The notes beneath the pieces were generated by a model, which had not been told where the DNA came from, searched no databases, and saw nothing but the letters and a program-made list of their open reading frames with translations. Shown in pieces: positions 1 through 8,048 of a stretch of 64,000 nucleotides of DNA. Where the stretch lies: assembly GCA_021794015.1 (NCBI GenBank), contig JAJYRQ010000002.1, positions 62,001-126,000 of the forward strand, read 5' to 3'. Every line of letters starts with the position of its first letter. Positions within the stretch are counted from its first letter, which is position 1. The DNA is from Deltaproteobacteria bacterium. Lineage in GTDB: Bacteria; Desulfobacterota; Binatia; Binatales; Binataceae. A program made the position numbers and the translations under genes.

Positions 1-1
1 T

Positions 2-628
2 GCGGTGGACGGCCGCGCCATTGCGAGTTGGGAGGACCTCTCCCGGCTGGTGAAGGCCAGCGACGGCCGCTCGTTGCTGCTCAGGATAGAGCGTAAGGAG
101 GCGACCGCTAGCCGCCGGCTTGAGCTGGCGGTGCGTCCCGTGCAAGAGCGGGAGGCGGGGGCCGGGGCGGCACCGGCCTGGATAATCGGCGTTTTGCCGT
201 CGGGCGCGGCGGCAGTGGTGCGGGTCGGTCCCGTGCAGGCGGTGCGGATGTCTGCGGTCGCCACCGCCGACACGGTTGCGATGCTGATGGTAGGGCTGGC
301 TCACCTGGTCAGCGGCGCCGCGCCTCTTAGGCAGGCGCTTTCCGGGCCAATCATGATTGCCCGGATGGCGGGCCAGGAGGCGCAGCAGGGGATTGCGGCG
401 CTGGCGGCTTTTACCGTGATGCTGAGTCTGGAGCTGGGAATCATCAATCTCTTTCCCGTGCCGATGCTTGACGGAGGTCATCTGCTGTTTTTTCTGCTGG
501 AGGGGCTGCGTGGCCGACCGCTTAAGCTGCGCCATCGGGAGATTGCCATGCAGGTGGGCCTGCTGCTGCTGGCTGCCCTGATGGTTTTCGTCATCGTCAA
601 TGACATCTCGCGCATTGTGCAGGGTTAA
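2..628 (+). CDS. rseP: RseP-type site-2 membrane metalloprotease, 3' part only
   Basis: This is the C-terminal part of an intramembrane zinc metalloprotease of the RseP/site-2 protease family; the reading frame is open at the window edge. About the first 70 residues look like the end of a PDZ domain. The segment FPVPMLDGGHLLFFLLEGLRG (about residues 150-170) carries the LDG motif that supplies the third zinc ligand in this family, followed by a last hydrophobic helix. The HExxH motif must lie upstream of the window. Family members cleave anti-sigma factors and remnant signal peptides in the inner membrane. The stop overlaps the proposed tsaB start, so the two are probably cotranscribed. Confidence 0.9.
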   Translation, partial: AVDGRAIASWEDLSRLVKASDGRSLLLRIERKEATASRRLELAVRPVQEREAGAGAAPAWIIGVLPSGAAAVVRVGPVQAVRMSAVATADTVAMLMVGLAHLVSGAAPLRQALSGPIMIARMAGQEAQQGIAALAAFTVMLSLELGIINLFPVPMLDGGHLLFFLLEGLRGRPLKLRHREIAMQVGLLLLAALMVFVIVNDISRIVQG

Positions 629-1424
629 CCGGGCGCTGGAACGGGCGGCCCGGGTCGGCCCGGTGCTGGGGCTGGACACGGCGGGGCCGGTGGCCGGCGT
701 TGGCCTGGTTGCGGATGGGGTACGGGCGGGCGAGCGGTGGGGCGCGGCGGGATCGCATGCTGCGGCTTTGCCGTTGATGGCCGCCGAGCTTTTGCGCGCC
801 ACAGGCCACCAGCCGGGCGCGCTGGGCGGGGTTGCAGTCGGGATCGGGCCGGGTTCCTTCACCGGTCTTAGGGTCGGGCTGAGTTACGCCAAGGGACTCG
901 CTCTGGGCGCCGGGTGCCGTCTGGTGGGGGTTCCGAGCCTGGATGCGATGGCGGTGGCGGCGCTGGACCAGATCGAACCGGGTACCGGCTGCCTCATCTG
1001 TCCGCTTATCGATGCGCGGCGGGAACAGGTCTACGCCGGGTTTTACCGGGTCGATGGTGATAGACTTGAGAAGGTGAGCGGTGCTCTGCTTATTGATGTC
1101 GACGCGCTGGCTGCCAGGGTTGCGCCGGCGGTGATTTTCGTCGGCGGGACCGTCGCCGAACGCGCCCGGCAGGCGCTGGCGAGCCGTTGCGATGGCGCGC
1201 CGGCTGCGCCTTTGACGGCGCCGACCGGGGCTGCGGTTGCGGCTCTGGGCGCCGCGGCGATTGCCGGTGGCGTCGCGGACGACCCGCGCAGTCTTGAGCC
1301 GATCTACCCGGATGTGGCGAGGCTCGGGCGCCCGGCCGCGCCCGCGGCTGGCGGGAGACAATTAATATGGAGCACAGGGACGAAGAACTCATACGGCGTC
1401 ACGCCAGCCACGACCAACAACTGA
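600..1424 (+). CDS. tsaB: tRNA threonylcarbamoyladenosine biosynthesis protein TsaB
   Basis: TsaB is the non-catalytic ASKHA-fold partner of TsaD and TsaE in making t6A at position 37 of ANN-decoding tRNAs in the cytoplasm. The N-terminal VLGLDTAG and the GIGPGSFTGLRVGLSYAKGL segment (about residues 82-101) are family signatures. The frame from ATG 600 gives 274 residues, somewhat longer than usual. The first 22 residues have no family counterpart, so a GTG near 662 just before LGLDTAG is an alternative start. It overlaps rseP at its 5' end and the DUF465 gene at its 3' end; the last 20 residues are low in similarity to known TsaB tails. Confidence 0.88.
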   Translation: MTSRALCRVNRALERAARVGPVLGLDTAGPVAGVGLVADGVRAGERWGAAGSHAAALPLMAAELLRATGHQPGALGGVAVGIGPGSFTGLRVGLSYAKGLALGAGCRLVGVPSLDAMAVAALDQIEPGTGCLICPLIDARREQVYAGFYRVDGDRLEKVSGALLIDVDALAARVAPAVIFVGGTVAERARQALASRCDGAPAAPLTAPTGAAVAALGAAAIAGGVADDPRSLEPIYPDVARLGRPAAPAAGGRQLIWSTGTKNSYGVTPATTNN

Positions 1425-1597
1425 AGGCGCTTTACCAGGAACACCTCGAACTCAAGCGCCGCCTGGAAGCATTTCGCAACAAACCCTACCTCACCACCCA
1501 GGAGCAGATCGAAAAAAAGAACCTGCAGAAACTTAAGCTTGCCTCCAAGGACCGGTTGATGGAACTGCTGGAACATTACCGCCGCGATCCCGGTTGA
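1367..1597 (+). CDS. Small DUF465 (YdcH/SlyX-like) coiled-coil protein
   Basis: A 76-residue, highly charged, helical protein. The core HLELKRRLEAF followed by LTTQEQIEKKNLQKLKLASK and a tail with DRLMELLEHYR matches the DUF465 family, whose usual length is 70-80 residues. Family members are widespread proteobacterial proteins of unknown function; no catalytic motif is expected. It overlaps the tsaB 3' end by about 58 nt and its stop overlaps the upstream-most possible ilvH start, so it is likely part of the same transcript. The function is unknown. Confidence 0.8.
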   Translation: MEHRDEELIRRHASHDQQLKALYQEHLELKRRLEAFRNKPYLTTQEQIEKKNLQKLKLASKDRLMELLEHYRRDPG

Positions 1598-1638
1598 GCC
1601 GCGCTGCGCCGTCCCTGAGCATGCAAGGAAGGCTTCAA

Positions 1639-2178
1639 ATGCCTAGTCATACCATTTCGGTCCTGGTGGAAAACGAGTTCGGGGTACTGGCGCGCGTGGC
1701 CGGACTGTTCTCCAGCCGCGGCTTCAACATCGAGTCGCTTACCGTAAACGAAGACCCGCTCGACCCCACCGTCTCCCGCATCGTGCTGGTGACCAGCGGC
1801 GACGACCAGATACTCGAACAGATCAACAAGCAGCTCAACAAGCTCATCCCCGTGATCAAGGTCACCGATTTCCAGGGGGTCGAGACCGTTGACCGCGAGA
1901 TGGTCGTCGTCCGGGTGGCGGTCGACGAACGCACCCGCTCGGAACTCGACTCGATCGTGTCGGCCTTTAGGGGTCACGTGATCGATATAGGTCAGCGCTC
2001 GGTAACGGTTGAAATGACCGGCGACGCCGACAAGGTGAAGGCGTTCATCGCGCTGCTAAAGCCGCTGGGCGTGAAAGAGGTCGTTCGCTCCGGCAAGGTC
2101 GCCATGGCGCGGGCGGTGCAGTCGCGAAAGAATCATCGCGCGCGCGCCGGCCGCGAGGAAGAAGAGGTTGCCAGGTGA
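1639..2178 (+). CDS. ilvH: Acetolactate synthase small (regulatory) subunit
   Basis: Regulatory subunit of acetohydroxyacid synthase, which makes acetolactate or acetohydroxybutyrate for valine, leucine and isoleucine. An N-terminal ACT domain is clear: [20 protein letters not shown] then [13 protein letters not shown]. The C-terminal ALS small-subunit domain follows (residues 80-160). I chose ATG 1639 because AAGGAAGG lies just upstream; in-frame starts at 1594 and 1621 would add residues without family match. The stop overlaps the ilvC GTG by 4 nt. The catalytic subunit gene ilvB, commonly adjacent, is not in the window, so it must be encoded elsewhere. The Arg-rich tail (about 20 residues) is an extension. 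Confidence 0.95.
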   Translation: MPSHTISVLVENEFGVLARVAGLFSSRGFNIESLTVNEDPLDPTVSRIVLVTSGDDQILEQINKQLNKLIPVIKVTDFQGVETVDREMVVVRVAVDERTRSELDSIVSAFRGHVIDIGQRSVTVEMTGDADKVKAFIALLKPLGVKEVVRSGKVAMARAVQSRKNHRARAGREEEEVAR

Positions 2179-3191
2179 AAGTTTATTACGAACAGGACGC
2201 CGACCTCGGCGTCCTCGGCGGCCGCAAAATCGCGGTTGTGGGCTTTGGCAGCCAGGGGCACGCCCATGCCTTGAATCTGCGCGAAAGCGGAATGGACGTT
2301 CGGGTCGGCTTGCGCAAGGGAAGCCCTTCCTGGGACAAGGCCGCCCGGCAGGGGCTGCCGGTTTTCGAAACCGCCGAGGCCGCAGCCCAGGCCGATATCG
2401 TGATGGTGCTGGTGCCGGACGAAATGGCCAGCGAGATTTACGCGCGCGAGATTGAGCCGCAGCTCGGACCCGGCAAATACCTGGCGTTCGGGCACGGGTT
2501 CAATATCCATTACAAATTCATTCGGCCGGCGCAAAAGCTCAATGTCTTCATGATTGCGCCCAAGGGCCCCGGCCATCTGGTGCGCTCCGAGTACGTCAGA
2601 GGCCGGGGCGTGCCCTGCCTGCTGGCTGTGCATCAGGACCCCGCGGGCGATACTCGCGCGGTTGGCCTGGCTTACGGCGCGGCCATCGGCGGCGCGCGCG
2701 CGGCGATAATCGAGACCAGCTTCCGGGAGGAAACCGAAACCGACCTGTTCGGCGAGCAGTCGGTGCTCTGCGGCGGCCTGACCGAGCTCATCCGGGCCGG
2801 TTTCGAAACCCTGGTCGAGGCCGGCTACGCGCCCGAGATGGCTTACTTCGAGTGCGTTCACGAAGTAAAGCTGATCGTGGATCTCATTTACGAAGGCGGA
2901 ATTTCCAACATGCGCTACTCGGTGAGCAACACTGCCGAGTACGGCGACATGACGCGCGGCCCCAGGGTTGTCGGCCAGGCCTCCCGCGCCGCCATGAAGG
3001 AGCTGTTGGCGGACATCCAGTCGGGCCGCTTCGCCGGCGAATGGATGGCCGAGTACCGAGCCGGATTGCCGCGCTTTCGCGCCCTGCGGGCGCAAGCCGA
3101 AAAACATCCGCTCGAAGAGGTGGGACGGCGCCTGCGAAGCTTCATGCCGTGGCTTGCCAGTGAACGGTTGGTTGACAAGACCCGAAACTGA
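2175..3191 (+). CDS. ilvC: Ketol-acid reductoisomerase (NADP+), class I
   Basis: Converts acetolactate or acetohydroxybutyrate to the dihydroxy acids by alkyl migration and NADPH reduction. At 338 residues it is the short class I form. The Rossmann segment [19 protein letters not shown] begins at residue 21. The RKGSPSW loop that follows has the Arg and Ser residues that bind the NADP 2'-phosphate, so NADPH rather than NADH is predicted. Metal ligands are supplied by the [16 protein letters not shown] segment and the downstream glutamates. It starts with GTG, coupled to ilvH through a GTGA overlap. Confidence 0.97.
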   Translation: MKVYYEQDADLGVLGGRKIAVVGFGSQGHAHALNLRESGMDVRVGLRKGSPSWDKAARQGLPVFETAEAAAQADIVMVLVPDEMASEIYAREIEPQLGPGKYLAFGHGFNIHYKFIRPAQKLNVFMIAPKGPGHLVRSEYVRGRGVPCLLAVHQDPAGDTRAVGLAYGAAIGGARAAIIETSFREETETDLFGEQSVLCGGLTELIRAGFETLVEAGYAPEMAYFECVHEVKLIVDLIYEGGISNMRYSVSNTAEYGDMTRGPRVVGQASRAAMKELLADIQSGRFAGEWMAEYRAGLPRFRALRAQAEKHPLEEVGRRLRSFMPWLASERLVDKTRN

Positions 3192-3906
3192 AGCGGCCGC
3201 AGAGCGGCCGGCCGACGCGCCCGCGCTTTCTCTGCGGGACGGCGCAGCGCCGGCCGAGCGCGTTGGCCGCTGGCTGCGCGTGGCGCCCGAGGGGCTGCCG
3301 ATGCTTGTCGGCGCGGCCGCGGCCAGCGCCGCCTGCGGCCTCATCGGGCTGTGGACGCTTTGCGGGTTGTCGGCCGCGGTAACCCTGGCGCTGGGGGTTT
3401 TTCTGCGCGACCCGGAACGGGCGGCTGAGCGGCGGCCCGGTGTTGTGCTTTCGGGTGCCGACGGCAAGGTCTGCGCGGTCGCCGATTCGGGGCTGCCGGG
3501 CGCCTGCGATGGCGGCTACCGGCGAGTGTCGGTTTTTATGTCGCTGTTCGATGTTCACGTCAATCGGGCGCCGGTCGACGGCCAGGTGCTCGATGTCGAG
3601 CATCGGCCGGGCAGCTTCCGGGCGGCCTTTCGCGACCATGCCAGCGAAGCCAACGAGCGGACGGTGATCGCCATCCGCGACGGGGCCGGGCGCCGGCACG
3701 CGATGGCGCAGGTGGCCGGCTACCTGGCGCGCCGCATCGTATGCCGCGTGCGGCCGCGCGACGAGGTGCGGGCCGGCGGCCGGATCGGCCTTATCATGTT
3801 CGGCAGCCGGGTAGACCATTTCCTTCCGTCCCAGTACCGGGTGGTCGTTAGCGTGGGTCAGCGGGTGAGCGCGGGCCGCACGGTGATAGGAGAACTCGTC
3901 TCGTGA
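3154..3906 (+). CDS. psd: Phosphatidylserine decarboxylase, short (archaeal-type) form
   Basis: Decarboxylates phosphatidylserine to phosphatidylethanolamine at the inner membrane. A hydrophobic pair of segments (about residues 50-85) is followed by FLRDPER and the ADGKVC motif. The pyruvoyl-forming self-cleavage site is MFGSRVD (residues about 212-218), where the Gly-Ser bond is cut to give the beta and alpha chains. [14 protein letters not shown] is also a family signature. The start is uncertain: the frame opens at TTG 3154 inside ilvC, with GTG 3160 an alternative. The stop overlaps the pssA GTG by 4 nt, pairing the two consecutive enzymes of PE synthesis. Confidence 0.93.
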   Translation: MPVNGWLTRPETEAAAERPADAPALSLRDGAAPAERVGRWLRVAPEGLPMLVGAAAASAACGLIGLWTLCGLSAAVTLALGVFLRDPERAAERRPGVVLSGADGKVCAVADSGLPGACDGGYRRVSVFMSLFDVHVNRAPVDGQVLDVEHRPGSFRAAFRDHASEANERTVIAIRDGAGRRHAMAQVAGYLARRIVCRVRPRDEVRAGGRIGLIMFGSRVDHFLPSQYRVVVSVGQRVSAGRTVIGELVS

Positions 3907-4826
3907 AACGCAGGTTCAAGAAAAGCTCGGGCGACCGGCCCCGGATGCAACTCATCTCCGGACGGCTTAGGGAGCAGCGCCGCCGGGTGGTTGCGCCGCT
4001 TAGGCGGGGCGTCTTTCTTTTGCCGGTGACGATTACCTCGATCGGGCTTTTGGCCGGCTTCTACGGCCTGGTGATGGCGCTGGAGGGGCGCTATCTCCTG
4101 TCGGCGCTGCTCATCTACGTTGCCGCCGGTTGCGACAGCCTTGACGGCCGGGTGGCGCGCGCCTCGCGCACCTCGAGCCAGTTCGGCGTCGAGTACGACA
4201 GCTTGTCGGACATGGTTGCCTTCGGGGTCGGCCCGGCGGTGCTGCTCTATGCCTGGGCGCTTCGACCGCTGGGCAAGGTGGGGATCGCGGCGGCGGGGCT
4301 GTTCGCCGTATCGGCGGCGCTTAGGCTTGCGCGCTTCAACGTGCAGACGGCGACGGTGGATAAGCGGCGTTTTGTCGGACTGCCGGCGCCGGGGGCGGCC
4401 CTGATGGTTGCCGGCCTGGTGGTGGTTTACCACGGCTTTGGGCTTAACTCGCCGCGGCTTTTGTGCGCGGTTGCGGGGCCGCTGGCGGTGGCGCTGGCCG
4501 GCCTGATGATCTCGCGCGTGCCGTATCCGAGCTTCAAGGCGCTGCCGCTGCGCGAGCACGCCCGGCTGGAGCTGTTGGTGGTGATGCTTTTGGGGGCCGC
4601 GATGCTGTTTGCGATGCCTGAGCTGACCGCCTTTTTGCTGGCTACGGGTTATATGCTTTCGGGACCGTTTTTGATGCTCGGGGGCGAGAAGCTGGCGGCC
4701 AAGACGCCCGTTTTGCGGCCGGTTGCGCCGCCCGCCGCCGCGCCAGCCAAGTCTGAGACTGGCCCCGGCACGCCGGCGGGCACCAGGGGCATCTCTTCCC
4801 GTCGCGAGACCGGCGAGCTTCCCTGA
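3903..4826 (+). CDS. pssA: CDP-diacylglycerol--serine O-phosphatidyltransferase
   Basis: Integral membrane CDP-alcohol phosphotransferase making phosphatidylserine from CDP-diacylglycerol and serine. The signature DG-x2-AR-x8-G-x3-D-x3-D is visible in SLDGRVARASRTSSQFG followed by VEYDSLSD, around residues 80-105. Several hydrophobic helices span the rest. The first 35 residues are basic and the last 45 are Pro/Ala-rich and lack family similarity. GTG start, overlapping psd by 4 nt; the product is the substrate of the psd product. No promoter is visible between them. Confidence 0.94.
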   Translation: MKRRFKKSSGDRPRMQLISGRLREQRRRVVAPLRRGVFLLPVTITSIGLLAGFYGLVMALEGRYLLSALLIYVAAGCDSLDGRVARASRTSSQFGVEYDSLSDMVAFGVGPAVLLYAWALRPLGKVGIAAAGLFAVSAALRLARFNVQTATVDKRRFVGLPAPGAALMVAGLVVVYHGFGLNSPRLLCAVAGPLAVALAGLMISRVPYPSFKALPLREHARLELLVVMLLGAAMLFAMPELTAFLLATGYMLSGPFLMLGGEKLAAKTPVLRPVAPPAAAPAKSETGPGTPAGTRGISSRRETGELP

Positions 4827-4876
4827 CGACCGGCCGGGTTCCAGCTTTTCAGCCTTATCGTCGTCGGTCGGTCGGC

Positions 4877-5386
4877 TTACTGACGCTGCGGCTGGTGGCC
4901 CTCGGGGGAGGGGCGAGCGCGTGCTGGCGAGCTTGTCGCGCCACCGAGTCTACGGGCATGGTCGACGTACTTGATCAAGCATTCGCCGGAAACGTCGTCG
5001 TTCTCGCCGCCGAGTGCAGGTCCTAGCTGCACCCGGTAATCGCCGCTTTTCGTGAAGATTGGCTCCGCCACTCCTGCTACCCGCGTATGGCATGGATTCG
5101 GAGGCCCCGAGATCCAGAAACCTCCGGCTTGGGTAGTGACAAGCCTGAGCCGTTTCATCCTGGCAAACGTATCGGCGGCGATTACCGGCTGAATCTTGTC
5201 CACGGACCTGTGGAGAAGCTCGTCTACCGGCCTGGTCTTGAACGTAAGGAGCATCAGGTCCTGCAGCTCGCCGGGCGGCACGATCCCCAACTCGTAGCCG
5301 TCGTGGGGCATCGGCAGGTCAACCGTCAGGGTGTCGCCGCGATAGAGCACCGTGGGCCGGCAGACCAGAGGTGGAGGTGTCCACAC
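4877..5386 (-). CDS. Hypothetical secreted or lipoprotein-like protein, 5' end possibly frameshifted
   Basis: The minus-strand frame encodes a beta-rich protein with segments such as YRGDTLTVDLPMPHDGYELG and FTKSGDYRVQLGPALGGEND ending in GECLIKYVDHAR. I know this pattern from exported hypothetical proteins of proteobacteria but not a function. The frame opens without ATG (GTG 5386), and upstream in-frame residues (SSEPEETSEPAPV) resemble a linker after a signal sequence, closed by TAG. A strong AGGAGG (5462-5467) sits 8 nt before an ATG (5453-5451) in a different frame. A one-base frameshift between 5450 and 5386 is therefore plausible, either real or an assembly error. Confidence 0.5.
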   Translation of the reverse strand: MWTPPPLVCRPTVLYRGDTLTVDLPMPHDGYELGIVPPGELQDLMLLTFKTRPVDELLHRSVDKIQPVIAADTFARMKRLRLVTTQAGGFWISGPPNPCHTRVAGVAEPIFTKSGDYRVQLGPALGGENDDVSGECLIKYVDHARRLGGATSSPARARPSPEGHQPQRQ

Positions 5387-5654
5387 CGGCGCCGGCTCGG
5401 AGGTCTCTTCCGGCTCGCTTGACTTCCCAGCCCGAGGGGCCTAGCCTTCGCATGAAATGTCCCTCCTCTTGGCACTGCGCCTGGCAACGGTCGCCTTGTC
5501 AGAACAGCCCATCGCACAAGATTTCCTCTACCGCCGCATCGAGCGTACCCTGTGGCAAGGCTGATATCGTTGCGCTCGCCGCGTCAACACGGCCTCGCCC
5601 CGCGGGTTGGCTAGGCGTTGGCTGCTGCCCATCTCATCAAGGGGTACACGCATC

Positions 5655-6026
5655 ATGACAAGTGCCTCGATCGACAGGCGTAGCTTTTTCCGGGCGGTAC
5701 TGCTTTTGGCGACCGCGCCGCTTTTTGCTGCGGACGCGGCGCGGGCGGACGACCAGCCGGCGCACAAGAACACCAAAGAGGCTGTCCACTACAAGATCGT
5801 CATGGGGCCGAACAACGGCAAGCATTGCTGGAACTGCGTCTTTTTCGAGCCGGGTGCTCACGGTCCCATGGGCCCCGGCATGATGGGCGGGAACGGCCCG
5901 AACGCGATGGGTGGCGGCATGATGAGCGGCGGCATGATGAACATGATGAACGGCGCCTGCAAGGTGGTTGAAGGCGCGGTAAGCCCGATGGGCTACTGCG
6001 ATCTGTTTGCGCCTAAGAAAAGTTGA
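5655..6026 (+). CDS. High-potential iron-sulfur protein (HiPIP)-like, with Met-rich loop
   Basis: A 123-residue exported protein. It opens with a Tat-type signal, RRSFFRAVLLLATAPLFA, ending near AARA. The mature part has HiPIP hallmarks: GKHCWNCVFF, then NGACKVVEGAVSPMGYC and a LFAPKKS end, giving four cysteines (CxxC...C-x12-C) for a cubane [4Fe-4S] cluster. Tat export fits folding with the cofactor in the cytoplasm. Between cysteines 2 and 3 there are 40 residues rather than the usual 13-16. This insert is Gly/Met rich with ten methionines, mostly as MM pairs. HiPIPs carry electrons in the periplasm; the insert suggests an extra metal site, which is inference. Start ATG 5655 has AAGGGG upstream. 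Confidence 0.8.
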   Translation: MTSASIDRRSFFRAVLLLATAPLFAADAARADDQPAHKNTKEAVHYKIVMGPNNGKHCWNCVFFEPGAHGPMGPGMMGGNGPNAMGGGMMSGGMMNMMNGACKVVEGAVSPMGYCDLFAPKKS

Positions 6027-6073
6027 AAGGCAGGGTTTCCAGGCAGCGCGGCTGACTTCCGTGGCACAGGCTT

Positions 6074-6147
6074 CTACCGACTCTTGCCGAGTATAGTTAC
6101 ACAGGCTGGACCCGCTCGGGCGCACTGCTGTCATTCCCGCGCGCGGC
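6074..6147. repeat. Dispersed 74-bp repeat, copy 1
   Basis: This 74-bp segment aligns without gaps to 47346-47419; I count six mismatches. The shared core runs through AGTTACACAGGCTGGACC and ends at the GCGCGCGGC run. It lies just upstream of a patch of palindromic repeats and a decayed DUF262 gene. It probably belongs to a short mobile or REP-like family. Confidence 0.85.
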
Positions 6148-6191
6148 GCCTCCGCTTCTGTCACCCCCGGGCGCGGTGCGCGTTCTTCTTT

Positions 6192-6215
6192 CCCTCTCCC
6201 CTTGGGGGGAGAGGG
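6192..6215. repeat. Short palindromic repeat, hairpin 1
   Basis: Perfect inverted repeat: CCCTCTCCCC (6192-6201), loop TTGG, GGGGAGAGGG (6206-6215), followed by a G-rich run. Similar palindromes are a common dispersed class in GC-rich bacterial genomes. A second related hairpin lies 136 bp downstream. Confidence 0.85.
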
Positions 6216-6255
6216 GAGGGTGAGGGGGGCTGCTGGCGCCACCTCGAGCCTCTGG

Positions 6256-6327
6256 GTGCGTCCCCCCCTCTGCCTTCGACTCCGCTTGCGCGGTGCGTCC
6301 CCCCTCTTCCTTCGACTCCGCTTGCGC
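6256..6327. repeat. Tandem direct repeat, two copies of about 36 bp
   Basis: Two near-identical units, 6256-6291 and 6293-6327, share GTGCGTCCCCCC and CCTTCGACTCCGCTTGCGC. The second continues into GCTCCGCTCAGGAC. The reverse complement of that tail resembles the CCCTGAGCGGAGCCGAAGGG element at 45982, so this is one of several short repeat types here. Confidence 0.75.
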
Positions 6328-6350
6328 TCCGCTCAGGACGGCGCCTTGAT

Positions 6351-6373
6351 CCTCTCCCCCGGCGGGGGAGAGG
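6351..6373. repeat. Short palindromic repeat, hairpin 2
   Basis: Perfect inverted repeat: CCTCTCCCCC (6351-6360), loop GGC, GGGGGAGAGG (6364-6373). It is the same general type as the 6192 hairpin in the same intergenic patch. Confidence 0.8.
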
Positions 6374-6524
6374 AATCAGGAAAAGGGGATGCGCGATGCG
6401 TCTCCCTGCCGCGATGCAACGGCCTGGCGCACGCGAAGGACTTCGGGGCCCCGCGCGCGGTGCTCGCCGCACGGCAGCCCTGCTCGTGCTAGAGGCAGCC
6501 CCACAGGCGACCGTCGACCGCGGA

Positions 6525-6597
6525 TGTCATTCTGAGCGCAGTCTGCGGAGCGAAGAATCTACGCGCAGCGATCTGCCTGCCGCGTCGGCGCAGGCAG
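6525..6597. repeat. Dispersed short repeat (TGTCATTCTGAGCG type) with adjacent hairpin
   Basis: The start TGTCATTCTGAGCGCAG and the later GCGGAGCGAAGAATCT form a sequence known to me as a widespread short dispersed bacterial repeat. It is followed by an 8-bp stem, CTGCCTGC (6573-6580) with GCAGGCAG (6590-6597). It ends about 70 bp before the first recognisable residue of the DUF262 remnant. Confidence 0.65.
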
Positions 6598-6666
6598 GCC
6601 AACGGGAGCGCAATGCCACGGCGAAGGCCGTCTCCGTCACCGCTGCCATGCACGGCGACGCGGGCG

Positions 6667-7362
6667 GTCCTTGGGTGTCGGCACGCAAGGTGCTCTCGGC
6701 CGACGACGAGGCGCTCACCACGATCGTGCAGCGATTGCTGGGAGCTCTGGACCTACCGGGGTCAAAGTTCGGGATGCTCTGGACACGGCTCGACCGCGTG
6801 CGCAAGGAGGGCGAAATCGACATCCCGATCGTAAGCGTGACGCTTGACATCGGGGAGGTCACCGAGATTTTCGGGCGCCTCAACAGCGCCGGTACAAAGG
6901 TTACGGAGGCTGACATCGCATTGGCGCTGGTGGCCTCGCGTAACCCCGGCTGGGTTCGCGATGAGTTTCTGCCGTTCGTCCAGAAACTCGAAGAGGCCGG
7001 GTTTGAGATCGGTCCGAACGTCGTGTTTCGCTCCCTGGTGGCGATTGGGCAAGGCCGCGCGCGGCTCAAGGAGGTGCCCCACAAGTACTGGGTCTCAGCC
7101 GACCTCAAGGGGGCGTGGGACAAGACGCACCGGGCGTGGCGCAAGACCATTCAATACATCGAGCAGCGCGGCGTCCTCAGCGCTGGCATCCTTCGTACAC
7201 TTCTTGCCGAGCAGCTGATTGCCGACAGAGACTTGCTCGTCGTCGAGCGTTACCGGGAATTTTTGCAGGAGCGGAGCATTGTGCTCGCGGAGGCGGCGAA
7301 CCAGTACTACTCGCGTCTGGAAAAGGATACGGCGCGACTGACGAACCCTCGTATTTGTCGCT
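6667..7362 (+). pseudogene. Decayed DUF262 / GmrSD-type protein fragment
   Basis: The translated frame from about 6667 resembles the middle of DUF262 (GmrS-like) proteins, which act as NTPase and nuclease modules in restriction of modified DNA. The signature VTEIFGRLNSAGTKVTEADI is clear (about 6865-6925), followed by a matching helical region to IEQRGVLS. The N-terminal part with the expected DGQQR motif is missing, replaced by the repeat cluster. The central region after GVLS is shortened, jumping to a tail-like REFLQERSIVLAEAANQYY. The open frame runs on to 7505 through unrelated sequence overlapping the SHOCT gene. I regard it as a relic. Confidence 0.7.
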
Positions 7363-7431
7363 GGCGTCATGCCGGCGATGCGTCGAGCGCGGCCGGGCGC
7401 TCTTGCCTGGCACCGGCCGGCGGCGGGCGCG

Positions 7432-7692
7432 CTACTGCGACAGCAGCCGCTTCTTTTCCTCGTACTCGTTGCGGTCGATCTCGCCCCGCGCAAAGCGCTC
7501 GTTGAGAATATCGAGGGCTGTCCGGGGCAGGCCAGGCGGCGGCTGCTGGTGATGCCACGCGGGCGGTCCCATCCCGAGCCAGCGTATCAGGGCTGCGGCG
7601 ATCACGAATGCGACCACCAGGAAGAAGAGCATCATCAGGGGCGCCATCGTCATGCCGAACCAGGGCATCATCTCCCAATTGCCGGGCGACAT
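7432..7692 (-). CDS. Small membrane protein with C-terminal SHOCT domain
   Basis: An 86-residue protein. One hydrophobic segment (about residues 14-38, MAPLMMLFFLVVAFVIAAAL) is followed by a Pro-rich linker and a SHOCT module, ALDILNERFARGEIDRNEYE near the C-terminus. SHOCT is a short helical domain often found at the ends of small bacterial membrane proteins and thought to mediate oligomerisation. The start is well supported: AGGAGG lies 7 nt upstream of ATG 7692. The 5' neighbour on the plus strand is only a relic, so the gene stands alone. Its role is unknown. Confidence 0.85.
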   Translation of the reverse strand: MSPGNWEMMPWFGMTMAPLMMLFFLVVAFVIAAALIRWLGMGPPAWHHQQPPPGLPRTALDILNERFARGEIDRNEYEEKKRLLSQ

Positions 7693-7890
7693 GGTTTATC
7701 CTCCTTGAGCCTTGCCGGGCTCGCAAGCGTTATCTTACTCTTCGGCTGTGGATGATGTTTGCCATGGCGACGGGCTGCCTGGGCCAGCCGGAGATTTGCG
7801 ACGTGCCCTAAGCGCGGGTTGGCCCGCCGCAGGCGTTCGCGGCGGCTTGCAGTCTGTCGCGTGAGGCCGGAAAGATGCAGTGGGGGGAGA

Positions 7891-7919
7891 TTGACTGGCG
7901 CGGGTCAAGGTGTTAGCTT
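7891..7919 (+). promoter_or_regulatory. Candidate sigma-70 promoter for the leuA leader
   Basis: TTGACT (7891-7896), a 17-nt spacer, then TAGCTT (7914-7919). The -35 matches the consensus at five of six positions; the -10 is weak. Transcription would start near 7926, only a few nucleotides before the leader peptide ATG at 7930. That agrees with the lack of a Shine-Dalgarno sequence there. Confidence 0.5.
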
Positions 7920-7929
7920 GCAAGCCATC

Positions 7930-8013
7930 ATGAGGCTTAGCCTGATCGGCGCGCTGCTACTGGACCTGGGCCTTACCAAGGCCCGTGGCCGGGGTGGCGC
8001 GTTGCTTAGCTGA
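7930..8013 (+). CDS. Leucine-rich leader peptide of the leuA attenuator
   Basis: A 27-codon ORF, ATG to TGA, ending 25 nt before the 5' arm of a perfect terminator hairpin and 142 nt before leuA. Nine of 27 residues are leucine (3, 5, 9, 10, 11, 13, 15, 25, 26), with a run of three at 9-11 (CTG CTA CTG). Enrichment for the amino acid made by the downstream operon is the hallmark of ribosome-mediated attenuation. Its last eight codons overlap the 5' half of the proposed antiterminator, so a ribosome reaching the stop would block it. No Shine-Dalgarno is visible, and the predicted transcript start is about 4 nt upstream, so it may be translated leaderless. Confidence 0.8.
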   Translation: MRLSLIGALLLDLGLTKARGRGGALLS

Positions 8014-8048
8014 GCAGGCAAGCCAAGGTAAAAGCGACGGACGCCCCG
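7990..8048 (+). promoter_or_regulatory. Proposed antiterminator pairing of the leuA attenuator
   Basis: CGGGGTG (7990-7996) can pair with CGCCCCG (8042-8048, one G-U). CGTTGCTT (8000-8007) can pair with AAGCGACG (8032-8039, one G-U). This gives 15 base pairs with a small internal loop. The 3' partner overlaps the terminator 5' arm (8039-8054), so the structures exclude each other. A smaller hairpin, GGGCCTT (7968-7974) with AAGGCCC (7978-7984), lies just upstream. A ribosome stalled on leucine codons would leave 7990-8007 free and favour readthrough. Confidence 0.65.

Noticed and set aside
2133..3467. A 444-codon minus-strand open frame antisense to ilvC and psd
   Set aside because: Both plus-strand genes are certain, and the antisense product has no recognisable domain or start signal.
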